The notes under the pieces were generated by a model, which did not search any database, was not told where the DNA came from, and saw only the letters and a list, made by a program, of their open reading frames with translations. DNA of 64,000 bases from Ulva prolifera (taxonomy: Eukaryota; Chlorophyta; Ulvophyceae; Ulvales; Ulvaceae), in contig CM041199.1 in NCBI GenBank assembly GCA_023078555.1, positions 9,491,315 through 9,555,314 of the forward strand, given 5' to 3'. Both the position numbers and the translations under genes were made by a program. Shown piece after piece: positions 29,101 through 36,648 of this stretch. Position 1 is the first letter of the stretch; the number at the start of each line of letters is the position of its first letter.

Positions 29101-30076
29101 AGGCTGGCACTCCATGTTGAATGCTTAACATGCAATCTCGACCAAGCAAACTCGCCCTAGCAATCTCGCCCTAGCAATCTCGCCCTACACCTTTAAATCT
29201 CTCCCGACAAGTTGGCACTCCATGTTGAATGCTTAACATGTAATCTCGCCCTAGCAATCTCGCCCTAGCAATCTCGCCCTAGCAATCTCGCCCTAGCAAT
29301 CTCGCCCTAGCAATCTCGACCTAGCAATCTCGCCCTAGCAATCTCGCCCTAGCAACCTCGCCCTACACCTTTAAATCTCTCCCGTCAGGCTGGCACTCCA
29401 TGTTGAATGCTTAACATGCAGTCTCGACCAAGCAATCTCGCCCTAGCAATCTCGCCCTAGCAATCTCGCCCTACACCTTTAAATCTCTCCCGTCAGGCTG
29501 GCACTCCATGTTGAATGCTTAACATGCAATCTCGACCAAGCAAACTCGCCCTAGCCATCTCGCCCTAGCAATCTCGCCCTAGCAATCTCGACCTAGCAAT
29601 CTCGCCCTAGCAATCTCGCCCTAGCAACCTCGCCCTACACCTTTAAACCTCTCCCGACAGGCTGGCACTCCATGTTGAATGCTTAACATGCAATCTCGCC
29701 CTAGCAATCTCGCCCTAGCAATCTCGCCCTAGCAATCTCGGCCTAGCAACCTCGCCCTACACCTTTAAACCTCTCCCGACAGGCTGGCACTCCATGTTGA
29801 ATGCTTAACATGCAATCTCGACCTAGCAAACTCGCCCTAGCAATCTCGCCCTAGCAATCTCGCCCTACACCTTTAAATCTCTCCCGACAAGTTGGCACTC
29901 CATGTTGAATGCTTAACATGCAATCTCGCCCTAGCAATCTCGCCCAAGCAATCTCGCCCTAGCAATCTCGCCCTAGCAATCTCGCCCTAGCAATCTCGAC
30001 CTAGCAATCTCGCCCTAGCAATCTCGCCCTAGCAACCTCGCCCTACACCTTTAAACCTCTCCCGACAGGCTGGCAC
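26184..30076. repeat. Satellite B duplications with 2467- and 1088-bp offsets beside the insertion
   Basis: TCTCGGCCTAGC occurs at about 26184, 28651 and 29739 (offsets 2467 and 1088). AACATGTAATC occurs near 26771 and 29238, and again at 40362. The GCAGTCTCGACC variant occurs at 26951 and 29418, and again at 40542. After subtracting the 10,036 bp added by the retroelement and its target duplication, the two right-hand copies also lie 1088 bp from their partners. The insertion therefore interrupts the last copy of a 1088-bp series. Confidence 0.8.
30072..30076. repeat. Left target-site duplication GGCAC
   Basis: GGCAC immediately precedes the TG of the 5' LTR and is repeated directly after the CA of the 3' LTR at 40108-40112. 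Removing the element and one copy restores the normal spacer text GGCTGGCACTCCATG. Five bases is the usual target duplication length of Ty3/gypsy integrases. Confidence 0.95.
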
Positions 30077-30079
30077 TGT

Positions 30080-30099
30080 TGTGAGACGAACATCTCACA
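30080..30099. promoter_or_regulatory. Inverted repeat at the LTR outer end
   Basis: TGTGAGA, then six bases, then TCTCACA form a perfect 7-bp inverted repeat three bases inside the LTR terminus. It recurs at 39248-39267 in the 3' LTR. Its position is where integrase contacts the cDNA end, so it may be an integrase-binding or U3 protein-binding site. That role is inference. Confidence 0.5.
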
Positions 30100-30139
30100 C
30101 TGGCGCTCAGAAAATATCAGCCAAAAACATGTGTTGTCA

Positions 30140-30172
30140 CTCGCTGACTCGGATGCATGCATGCTCGCTGAC
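30140..30172. promoter_or_regulatory. U3 direct repeats CTCGCTGAC flanking a GCATGCATGC palindrome
   Basis: CTCGCTGAC occurs at 30140-30148 and again at 30164-30172, 24 bp apart. The self-complementary GCATGCATGC lies between them at 30155-30164. The same arrangement exists in the 3' LTR 9168 bp away. Paired sites around a palindrome in U3 look like a transcription-factor cluster, but no factor is identified. Confidence 0.35.
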
Positions 30173-30727
30173 GCGACCCTTGCATGTCCAAGTACAACCC
30201 ACAATATACACTGCAAATGCGTGTCAGACAAATACATGAAGTTCGGGCAACACCGTTCATCACAATACGTTTGGTCGCAACTCGAACACTGCACCAGGCT
30301 CAAAGCATTCGGGGCAACCTTGAACGCTGCGACACGAACAGTCACGCGCTTGACGCGTCTACAGCCAGCATCAGCAGCGCACACCACGTCCATCAACACA
30401 ATAATCACGGACGATGACACCTGTCTGTCCTCCTACCGAGATGCTGCACAACCAGCACTCGCACCGAGCCATCAGCGCCCCACGCGCCTGCAACCATGCC
30501 ACGCCACAGCGGGCTTAGGGTGCGTCCTACATGGGCGCATGCATACACCGCTGCTCACACATCCAGCGCGGGCACTCCGTAATATCAACGCAGCGCCTGC
30601 TCTGATGAATATCAACCACAACATGCAGATTTCCCTCGCATATTCGGGATCTCTGGTGGGTGCTCGCGATTGCGCGGCATCTCGGCGAGGCCAGCCAAGC
30701 AGGGGGTCGTCCTGGGCGCGTCACGGG

Positions 30728-30735
30728 TATTTATA
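30728..30735 (+). promoter_or_regulatory. TATA-like box of the 5' LTR
   Basis: TATTTATA lies in the last quarter of the LTR within GGGTATTTATACC. A start of transcription about 25-35 bases downstream (near 30760-30770) would leave an R-U5 of roughly 170-180 bases. The start site itself is inferred. Confidence 0.55.
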
Positions 30736-30939
30736 CCTGCGCTTGCTGGGTCTGGACACACATTTCTTCCGTCCAGATGGGGTGCCATCTATTTCTGCAT
30801 ACTGCTTACACGCTGTCGTAGCATATTGCCTATTTCCCGCTTGTTCCACTGTCGGCAAAGGTCTACGAACCGCGACGAAAGCCCATCACTGCGCTACATC
30901 CGGAGGTAACAAGCCCCCACGGAGCTTCGCTCCTAGACA

Positions 30940-30953
30940 GGTATCGATTTGCT
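30940..30953 (+). other. Putative primer-binding site (weak match)
   Basis: The first internal bases after the LTR are GGTATCGATTTGCT, where the minus-strand primer-binding site should be. GGTATC equals positions 2-7 of the usual initiator-methionine tRNA complement (TGGTATC...). The leading T is absent because the LTR ends in A, and the match stops after GGTATC. Another tRNA, a tRNA fragment or self-priming may be used. Only the position is well supported. Confidence 0.4.
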
Positions 30954-31011
30954 AAAATTCTCCTGACCTGAACATACGAATTTCTGCAGATAGAACAGCG
31001 CTGGCGCCACC

Positions 31012-33291
31012 ATGGTCGAACCAGACATCCCGGTTGCACCCGAATGGGGGGCGGTGAACCAGTCCTTGTGTGATCCCAGGGATTCGAACATGTCTGTAGA
31101 CCACGCCCAGGCACAGATTCCTGGCATCAGTATGCAGTCGCATGATAGTGTTGATAAGATTAGGCGCGCTGTAGCTGGCATGCGTTGGCTAGGCCATGTT
31201 CTCGCGGATGCCAGCCGCGGTACACGTGCGGTCGCGTCCACAGCATTCAAGGACGCGCGCCAGGTTCTTCTTCAGACCGAACTTCCAGAGGCGGAACTCC
31301 CATTCCGTCCTCTGGAACCCAAGTCCAATGCACCTGAGCTGACGGCAGCTATTGCGTTGCCTGAGGGTGGACGTTGTGAAGTTGAGTGGGGCCCTAACCC
31401 CGGCGTGACCCGTGATCTCTTGTGCCCCACGAACATGGCTGTCATGTGCTGGTTGGGCCCCCGATTCGCAGCCCCGATGCTCGATCTGGCCTTTGCTTTT
31501 GCTACTGATTACACCTCGTTTATGCTGGCATGGCTGATGTGCCCGGCGACGGCGGACGCGCTCATGCATATGAGCGTTCAGACTCGCGCTGCGAAGCTGA
31601 AATCTTCACCAGCCATCACCAGCCCAGGTGCAGCCGTCGTGCACTTGGCTGATGCAGCGGACACTGTGCTGCTCCAAGTAATTCATGCCGTTTTCTTTGC
31701 GTTCAAATCTAGAGGATTTTGTTTCAACAGCATCAAGAGAGACGCCCAGATCGTCCATGTGGCCGAGTTCGTGAAGTCGGAGGCTACTCAATATCGGGAC
31801 TGTACCACGCCAGCTACAACACAGGTACAATCTGTCCTCCCCACGACGTCCTCCTTCCCCGACGTAGAGCCTAATTTTGAGGATGACAAATCTCCTATGT
31901 GGTTTAAAACAGCAGAGTACACATTTGACAACATTAAAATGCCCACAGGGGCTGCCTTGCGTGGCGACCAATCGGCGGAGTTGCGTTGGCACAAATACCA
32001 GAGTGACGCATTGCATGCACGTGCATCTTGCATGCGACTTTCTGAGCGACAGATCATCCAGCATATCATGTCGCGCTCATGTAAACAGTCTGATCAGCAC
32101 TTCGCTGTGGCACAAGAGACAGCTCTGCGTCCAAATTGCACTCTTCGCCAATGGTTGGAATGCATCCGTGATTTTTATTTCACCAATGGCCAGTTCCGTC
32201 ACAATGTTGAACGCGCATGGCAAAATTACAACATGACAGAAGCTTGCGACTTCAATGAGATCATACATCACATCAAATCTTATTATCATCTGATTTTCCT
32301 CGATTATGCACACATGCCAGGAAAGCAGACGCGTCTTGAGTTTGCATGCATTTTGTTCACGAAGCTGCAACATATCATGTCACCCTCGTGCCAATCGCAG
32401 GTCACATCCACACTTGTCATGTTCATGCCCTTGTCACAGCTGCTGGATAAATTCCAAAATGAATTGACACCGGCCATGCTTGAGAACACAGAGAAAGCTG
32501 ATTCAGTCGCAATGAATTTCGTGTCATGGGCGATCAAGCAGCTGCTTCAGGTTCGCGAGTCTGCCAACACTGTCAGAAGATTTTCAGCAGATACATCTGA
32601 AAGTCGGTTCGACTATGCCATGTTATATAACAAACGCAAAAACATGACTGACAAACCCGCACAGCAGGCCGCTGCAGCAAACATTCCACGACCCCCTAAT
32701 AAAGGCCGACATATGCAGACTCAACAGGACACTCAACCAGTGGGACATATCCCGTTTCTCAAAGAAATGTGCAACACTAATAGCGAAACCGACCTCCGCC
32801 GGTTTTGGCAGGAGCTGCAACATTTTCCTGGTGTCAAACTCACACCGGCGTTCATAGCAGCAGTGGAGAAAGAGTTCGCCGGCGGGCCCACCTCGCTCCG
32901 CGGCGCCCTCTCCCACGCAACAGGCCCCCTCCCGGGCACATTGACAGCCGATACCCTTGGCACAGTTCAGCTGTTGTGCAAGGTATACTTCATGTTCAAG
33001 TATAAACAGTGTGGCATGTGTCCCCCCAACCGCAGCAACCCGCAACAGGCAATGCACAAGTTGGGCGATTGCCCATGCTTCACCAACCTTGTGCCGCCAG
33101 CAGCTAAGGCAGCGTTCTTCGCGGACCCGTCCAACAGGGACAGGACGCTCACCCCGCTGCCAACCGGGTACCAGCTTCCACCACCAGCAGCCGATCAGCG
33201 GCATGACAGAGGCAAACGCAACCGGTATGACCCTAACAACCGTAAGGGTAACCCCAAGCGGACACGGCATGACGCACCACATATACGCTGA
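31012..33291 (+). CDS. gag: Gag polyprotein (capsid-nucleocapsid)
   Basis: This 759-residue protein is the structural Gag that would form the cytoplasmic virus-like particle. The ATG at 31012 sits in GCCACCATGG, a perfect strong initiation context 72 bases after the LTR, which decides the start. The middle (roughly residues 300-520) is helix-rich, with spaced Trp and aromatic positions, as in the retrotransposon capsid domain. Residues 667-687 hold a Cys/His cluster, C-X2-C-X11-H-X4-C (C667, C670, H682, C687), a nucleocapsid knuckle with a longer loop than the standard C-X2-C-X4-H-X4-C. The C-terminus is basic (Arg/Lys/Asn rich), suiting RNA binding. It is long for a chromovirus Gag. The N-terminal ~300 residues are not recognised. 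It ends at TGA 33289-33291, in frame with pol. Confidence 0.85.
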   Translation: MVEPDIPVAPEWGAVNQSLCDPRDSNMSVDHAQAQIPGISMQSHDSVDKIRRAVAGMRWLGHVLADASRGTRAVASTAFKDARQVLLQTELPEAELPFRPLEPKSNAPELTAAIALPEGGRCEVEWGPNPGVTRDLLCPTNMAVMCWLGPRFAAPMLDLAFAFATDYTSFMLAWLMCPATADALMHMSVQTRAAKLKSSPAITSPGAAVVHLADAADTVLLQVIHAVFFAFKSRGFCFNSIKRDAQIVHVAEFVKSEATQYRDCTTPATTQVQSVLPTTSSFPDVEPNFEDDKSPMWFKTAEYTFDNIKMPTGAALRGDQSAELRWHKYQSDALHARASCMRLSERQIIQHIMSRSCKQSDQHFAVAQETALRPNCTLRQWLECIRDFYFTNGQFRHNVERAWQNYNMTEACDFNEIIHHIKSYYHLIFLDYAHMPGKQTRLEFACILFTKLQHIMSPSCQSQVTSTLVMFMPLSQLLDKFQNELTPAMLENTEKADSVAMNFVSWAIKQLLQVRESANTVRRFSADTSESRFDYAMLYNKRKNMTDKPAQQAAAANIPRPPNKGRHMQTQQDTQPVGHIPFLKEMCNTNSETDLRRFWQELQHFPGVKLTPAFIAAVEKEFAGGPTSLRGALSHATGPLPGTLTADTLGTVQLLCKVYFMFKYKQCGMCPPNRSNPQQAMHKLGDCPCFTNLVPPAAKAAFFADPSNRDRTLTPLPTGYQLPPPAADQRHDRGKRNRYDPNNRKGNPKRTRHDAPHIR

Positions 33292-33331
33292 GAAACAGGC
33301 AAGCCGCCCTCCGCAGGCCCTCAATGGGCGG
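33289..33331 (+). promoter_or_regulatory. Candidate TGA readthrough signal between gag and pol
   Basis: The gag stop codon TGA (33289-33291) is the only stop separating gag from pol; the same frame stays open from 33292 to the pol stop. Twelve bases downstream, CCGCCC (33304-33309) can pair with GGGCGG (33326-33331) across a 16-base loop. A stable stem a few bases 3' of a leaky stop is the layout of retroviral readthrough signals. Readthrough itself is not shown, and the TGA could be a simple nonsense mutation. Confidence 0.45.
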
Positions 33332-36300
33332 TAGAGCCACACATATTGGCTGCACGATTGTCCCCTGTTTCAGCACAACGCTTTGATTCACACCTAAAAT
33401 CCCAACAAGGAACTTTATTTGATGTTCACAAGCTATCTAGCAATATTGTGGTCACGCTGCCTTACACTGACGAAGCACAGGTTGCGTTGAGGCACATACA
33501 CACAATTGATATGAACAAACATACCATCACGATTGTTGTTCCTGCGCGAATCTTTGAGTCATCGGCATTTCTGCCATTCCTACGCCAACATTCGCACACC
33601 ACTGTGGATGAAGCATGTCATATTCTTGAATATACAGCTGGCTCAGCTGTCCCTGGAAAGCAAAAGTACCATATCTGCACTTTTATCACGAATCAGCGTG
33701 CATCCATCCACCCTGACAAAAAAGCTGCCGTATCGGTCACACATGCAGATTTTATGGATCTGCTGTGCACAATGCCCACGTCTATCCACGGCCATTTCAC
33801 GAAGGCACTGGTTGATACCGCGGCCAACCATAGCATGATCACGCGCACCTTCCTGAACCGACATGACATTGCTTACACACCACAACACAGCGTCACTATT
33901 GGAATTTCCGCCACCGAGGCATCATGTCTTGGCACGGTCACCCTTGACACACGAGTCGGCAGAAACGTCATATCCGTCACGTACACAGTGGTGGATTCGC
34001 TACCATGTGCAGCGGCAGACTTTCAACCTAATGAAGCTCTATTTGCATTGGATGTGATATCTGCTGTAGACATGCATATCAAATTCAAACATCCCCACAT
34101 ACTGATCACGATTCCCCCTCCGAAGCCGAAGCGTGGCAAGAAGGGCAGGATATGGTTGCATGCAATACACAAAAGCACAAATAAGTTCACTACTGAAACT
34201 AGCACGATGGATGATTTTTTTACATCTGCCCGTGAACTCAAAGCCATGACTAGCTCTAAGCGCGCTGCGAAATATCCCGTGTATGTCGCACACATCAAAC
34301 CAACCATCGAGTCTATACGTACCAGTTGTGCTAGTGCGCGCAGGAAAGGATACTTGTCGCAACAAGTGGCTCCAGCGCACCAGCCACAAGCACCTGACAC
34401 GATACCAAAACAAATACAAGCCATCATTGACAAACATTCCCACGAAGGCGGCACGCTGGGGCCGGCACCGCCGAATACATCAGCATCTGGTTTTGAAATG
34501 GACATTGACTTGTTGCCGGGCACTCGCCCTAAGGCTGCCAGGCAATATAGGTTGACACCTATCGAACAACTAGAACTCGAGAAACAATTGCAGCATTTGA
34601 TTGACATGGGGTGGGTACAGCCATCCATCTCCCCGTGGGCGTCTTGCGTCCTTTTTGCACCAAAACCGGGTGGCAAGCTTAGACTATGCATAGACTATCG
34701 ATACTTGAACGAGAACACCATCAAAAACACATACCCACTGCCACGCATTGACACGTTGCTTGACAAACTCAGGGGTCACAAGTTCTTTTCTGCGCTTGAT
34801 TTACAGTCTGGATACCACCAAATCAAATTGTCCGAATCAGCAGGCCCCAAAACAACATTTCGCACCCCGGATGGTCTATATCAATGGACTGTCATGCCAT
34901 TTGGACTTTCCAATGCACCATCAGTATTCCAACAAGCTGTCCACGTTGTCTTGAAAGGTCTTATAGGAAAAATATGCTTAGCTTACCTTGACGACATCAT
35001 AGTGCTAGCACCATCCGAGAAAGATCATGCGAAAAATCTAGATGTTGTTTTGACGCGACTCTCTGAACACCGGTTCTTCTGCAACACCACCAAGTGTCAA
35101 TTTGCATTACAAGAGGTCAAGTATCTGGGTCATGTAGTCACGGCCGACACGGTCAAGCCGGACCCCTATAAAGTCTCGGTCTTGAAGGATTGGCCCTTGG
35201 AAGACTTGCAAAAGTCGCCAAACAATATCAGATCATTTCTTGGGTTAGCAGGGTACTTTCGACGATTCATTCCAAAGTTTCCCACCCTGGCGGGCCCGCT
35301 GCTCCAACGCATATGTGCTAAGGAGCAACATCCATGGACAGTGCATCACACACAATCCTTCGAAAACATTAAACACGCGTTGATAAATGCCACAATCATG
35401 CGTCACCCCGATCCCAACCGGCCGTTCCACATGTACACTGATGCGTCCGACTACGCGTACGGAGCGGTGCTCACGCAAGAATATGAGGGTAAATTGGCTC
35501 CGATTGCCTGGGTGGGTCGCAAGCTCAACAAGTCGGAAGAGAATTATTACACCCTCGAGAAAGAACTCGGGGCCATAGTGTTCGCATACCGCCAATGGCG
35601 GTGTTACTTAGAAAACAATCAAACTGTGTTCATACATTCAGACCATAACCCTCTGCGGTTTTTGCAAACACAGAAAAAGCTGACAGGCAAACATGCCCGA
35701 TGGCTTGAATCTCTTTCCCGTATTGACTGGAAAATAACATACATACCCGGAGACAAAAATGTGGTTGCTGACGCAGTCAGTAGAGCTACACATTTGCCCA
35801 ATACAGAAGTGACCCTTCATGATGGCATGACATTGTGCGCGGAACATCCCCAGCAACCATATCGGGCACTTGCGCTTACCAATCTTCTAGTGCGCAGGCC
35901 ACTTACACCCACGGATTTTCCACCCCTGCCAACATCGTCGGAATCATCAAGTGGGACATCCCGGGCGACCCACCGCCAGACTTCCCAACAGGCCTGTCAG
36001 TCAACCGGCACAATGGGCAGCATGCCTTTACATATGGTGGGTCAACCCGCACGGCCAACTCCCGCCGCCAGCGCCGACAACATCCTCCCGGCAATCTTCA
36101 CATCGGGCAGGCGCTCAATACTCCCGCAAACCTTGGGGCTGCCGCCGGGTCTCCCGGAAGTACAGCCTCCACAGTCGTCGCCGACGGCCCGTCACACCCA
36201 CCGTCGACGCCCCCGCCAGGGCTGCAGCTACCGCTGCGAAGTTCTCCGCCGACATCACAACCTCGGGCCCAGCACACGCAAACGCCGCCGCCGCCCGAGC

Positions 36301-36648
36301 TGCCGCAACAGCAGCAGCTTTCGCCAAAGCCCTCTTACCACCAACACACATCGCCCAAGGAAGTTCTACCCCCTCCCCCAGCACACCCGGGAAAGAACCT
36401 TCAGCAACAGCCACAGCCACGGCAGCCGCCACAGCAGCTGCCGCCGCCGCCCTTGCCGCCACCTCACTCGACGATTCGGAACGCCCCTCCAAAAGCCGCA
36501 ACCTCGGCGCTCGAATCACTCCCGGCAGAAAAGTCTCCGCAGCTCTCCGAGGAGCCCACGCCCGAGCAGCCAGAGGGAATGGTCATTGACCAAGAAACTT
36601 TTGCAGAAATCGGTGCGAATCTCCACGACCAGCACAATAAACACCTAA
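33292..36648 (+). CDS. pol: Pol, first part: protease, reverse transcriptase, RNase H
   Basis: The frame continues directly from gag after the TGA, with no ATG near its start, so it is probably made as a Gag-Pol fusion. Numbering from 33292 (1118 codons): the aspartic protease active site is VDTAAN at D175 (33814), with Ala where most relatives have Gly. Reverse transcriptase runs from about residue 420, with LRLCIDYR, the first catalytic Asp in SALDL (D503), and YLDD at 565-568 (34984-34995). RNase H follows with the complete acidic set: D717 (TDAS), E758 (EKEL), D784 (SDHNP) and D827 (VADAVSR). All catalytic residues of the polymerase and RNase H are present. After about residue 835 the frame becomes Ser/Arg/Pro-rich with no recognisable domain, where it overlaps the integrase frame. 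It copies the RNA into cDNA inside the particle. Confidence 0.92.
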   Translation, partial: ETGKPPSAGPQWAVEPHILAARLSPVSAQRFDSHLKSQQGTLFDVHKLSSNIVVTLPYTDEAQVALRHIHTIDMNKHTITIVVPARIFESSAFLPFLRQHSHTTVDEACHILEYTAGSAVPGKQKYHICTFITNQRASIHPDKKAAVSVTHADFMDLLCTMPTSIHGHFTKALVDTAANHSMITRTFLNRHDIAYTPQHSVTIGISATEASCLGTVTLDTRVGRNVISVTYTVVDSLPCAAADFQPNEALFALDVISAVDMHIKFKHPHILITIPPPKPKRGKKGRIWLHAIHKSTNKFTTETSTMDDFFTSARELKAMTSSKRAAKYPVYVAHIKPTIESIRTSCASARRKGYLSQQVAPAHQPQAPDTIPKQIQAIIDKHSHEGGTLGPAPPNTSASGFEMDIDLLPGTRPKAARQYRLTPIEQLELEKQLQHLIDMGWVQPSISPWASCVLFAPKPGGKLRLCIDYRYLNENTIKNTYPLPRIDTLLDKLRGHKFFSALDLQSGYHQIKLSESAGPKTTFRTPDGLYQWTVMPFGLSNAPSVFQQAVHVVLKGLIGKICLAYLDDIIVLAPSEKDHAKNLDVVLTRLSEHRFFCNTTKCQFALQEVKYLGHVVTADTVKPDPYKVSVLKDWPLEDLQKSPNNIRSFLGLAGYFRRFIPKFPTLAGPLLQRICAKEQHPWTVHHTQSFENIKHALINATIMRHPDPNRPFHMYTDASDYAYGAVLTQEYEGKLAPIAWVGRKLNKSEENYYTLEKELGAIVFAYRQWRCYLENNQTVFIHSDHNPLRFLQTQKKLTGKHARWLESLSRIDWKITYIPGDKNVVADAVSRATHLPNTEVTLHDGMTLCAEHPQQPYRALALTNLLVRRPLTPTDFPPLPTSSESSSGTSRATHRQTSQQACQSTGTMGSMPLHMVGQPARPTPAASADNILPAIFTSGRRSILPQTLGLPPGLPEVQPPQSSPTARHTHRRRPRQGCSYRCEVLRRHHNLGPSTRKRRRRPSCRNSSSFRQSPLTTNTHRPRKFYPLPQHTRERTFSNSHSHGSRHSSCRRRPCRHLTRRFGTPLQKPQPRRSNHSRQKSLRSSPRSPRPSSQREWSLTKKLLQKSVRISTTSTINT
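35823..36648 (+). other. Pol/integrase frame overlap with three open forward frames
   Basis: The RNase H frame and the integrase frame overlap for 826 bases, with integrase in -1 relative to pol. Between about 35951 and 36589 the third forward frame is open as well. The three readings have contrasting bias: Ser/Arg-rich in the pol frame, Pro/Gln-rich in the integrase frame, and Ala-rich in the third frame. No classical -1 slippery heptamer in the pol phase was found by eye. The segment is GC-rich, low in complexity, and serves as a linker between RNase H and integrase. Confidence 0.75.

Larger units (their letters stand above)
4774..30076. repeat. Satellite B, left block: 14-bp repeats with a 52-bp spacer
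   Basis: The array consists of runs of CAATCTCGCCCTAG, with variants such as CTCGACCTAG, GCCATCTCG and AGAAATCTCG. A 52-bp spacer starting ACCTTTAAA and ending CTTAACATG interrupts the runs. Distances between successive spacers fit 52+14n (108, 164 and 220 bp are common), so the array has a variable-length higher-order unit. Sampled spacing of about 150 bp suggests of the order of 150 spacers in this block; I did not count them. Spacers fall into linked variant classes (AAATCTCTCCCGTCAGG, AAACCTCTCCCGACAGG, AAATCTCTCCCGACAAGTT, AATCCTCTCCC). The first ~120 bases (4774-4895) have no spacer. I see no gene in the block. Confidence 0.96.
30077..30939 (+). repeat. 5' LTR (863 bp)
   Basis: This terminal repeat begins TGTTGTGAGACG and ends CTCCTAGACA, so it has the TG...CA ends that integrase recognises. 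It matches 39245-40107 at a constant offset of 9168 with no difference that I could see. Visible parts are a 7-bp inverted repeat just inside the start (30080-30099), a CTCGCTGAC direct repeat pair around GCATGCATGC (30140-30172), a TATA-like box at 30728-30735, and the 13-base inverted repeat GGAGCTTCGCTCC at 30921-30933 near the end. It should supply the promoter for the genomic RNA. An open frame spans most of it on the plus strand, but it overlaps the promoter and I do not call it a gene. Confidence 0.96.

Noticed and set aside
30568..30575. GGCACTCC inside the LTR shared with the satellite insertion site
   Set aside because: An eight-base match in a 10-kb element is expected by chance and shows no wider similarity.
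30527..30724. Short minus-strand open frames inside the LTRs, gag and pol
   Set aside because: They are shadows of the plus-strand genes or LTR sequence, with no recognisable domain.
33289..33291. Selenocysteine at the gag-pol TGA
   Set aside because: No selenoprotein context exists and the flanking protein is a gag-pol junction. Ordinary readthrough or mutation is simpler.
35951..36589. Ala-rich third-frame product as a separate gene
   Set aside because: It is low in complexity and lies entirely inside the pol/integrase linker. It is kept only as a note on the triple-open segment.
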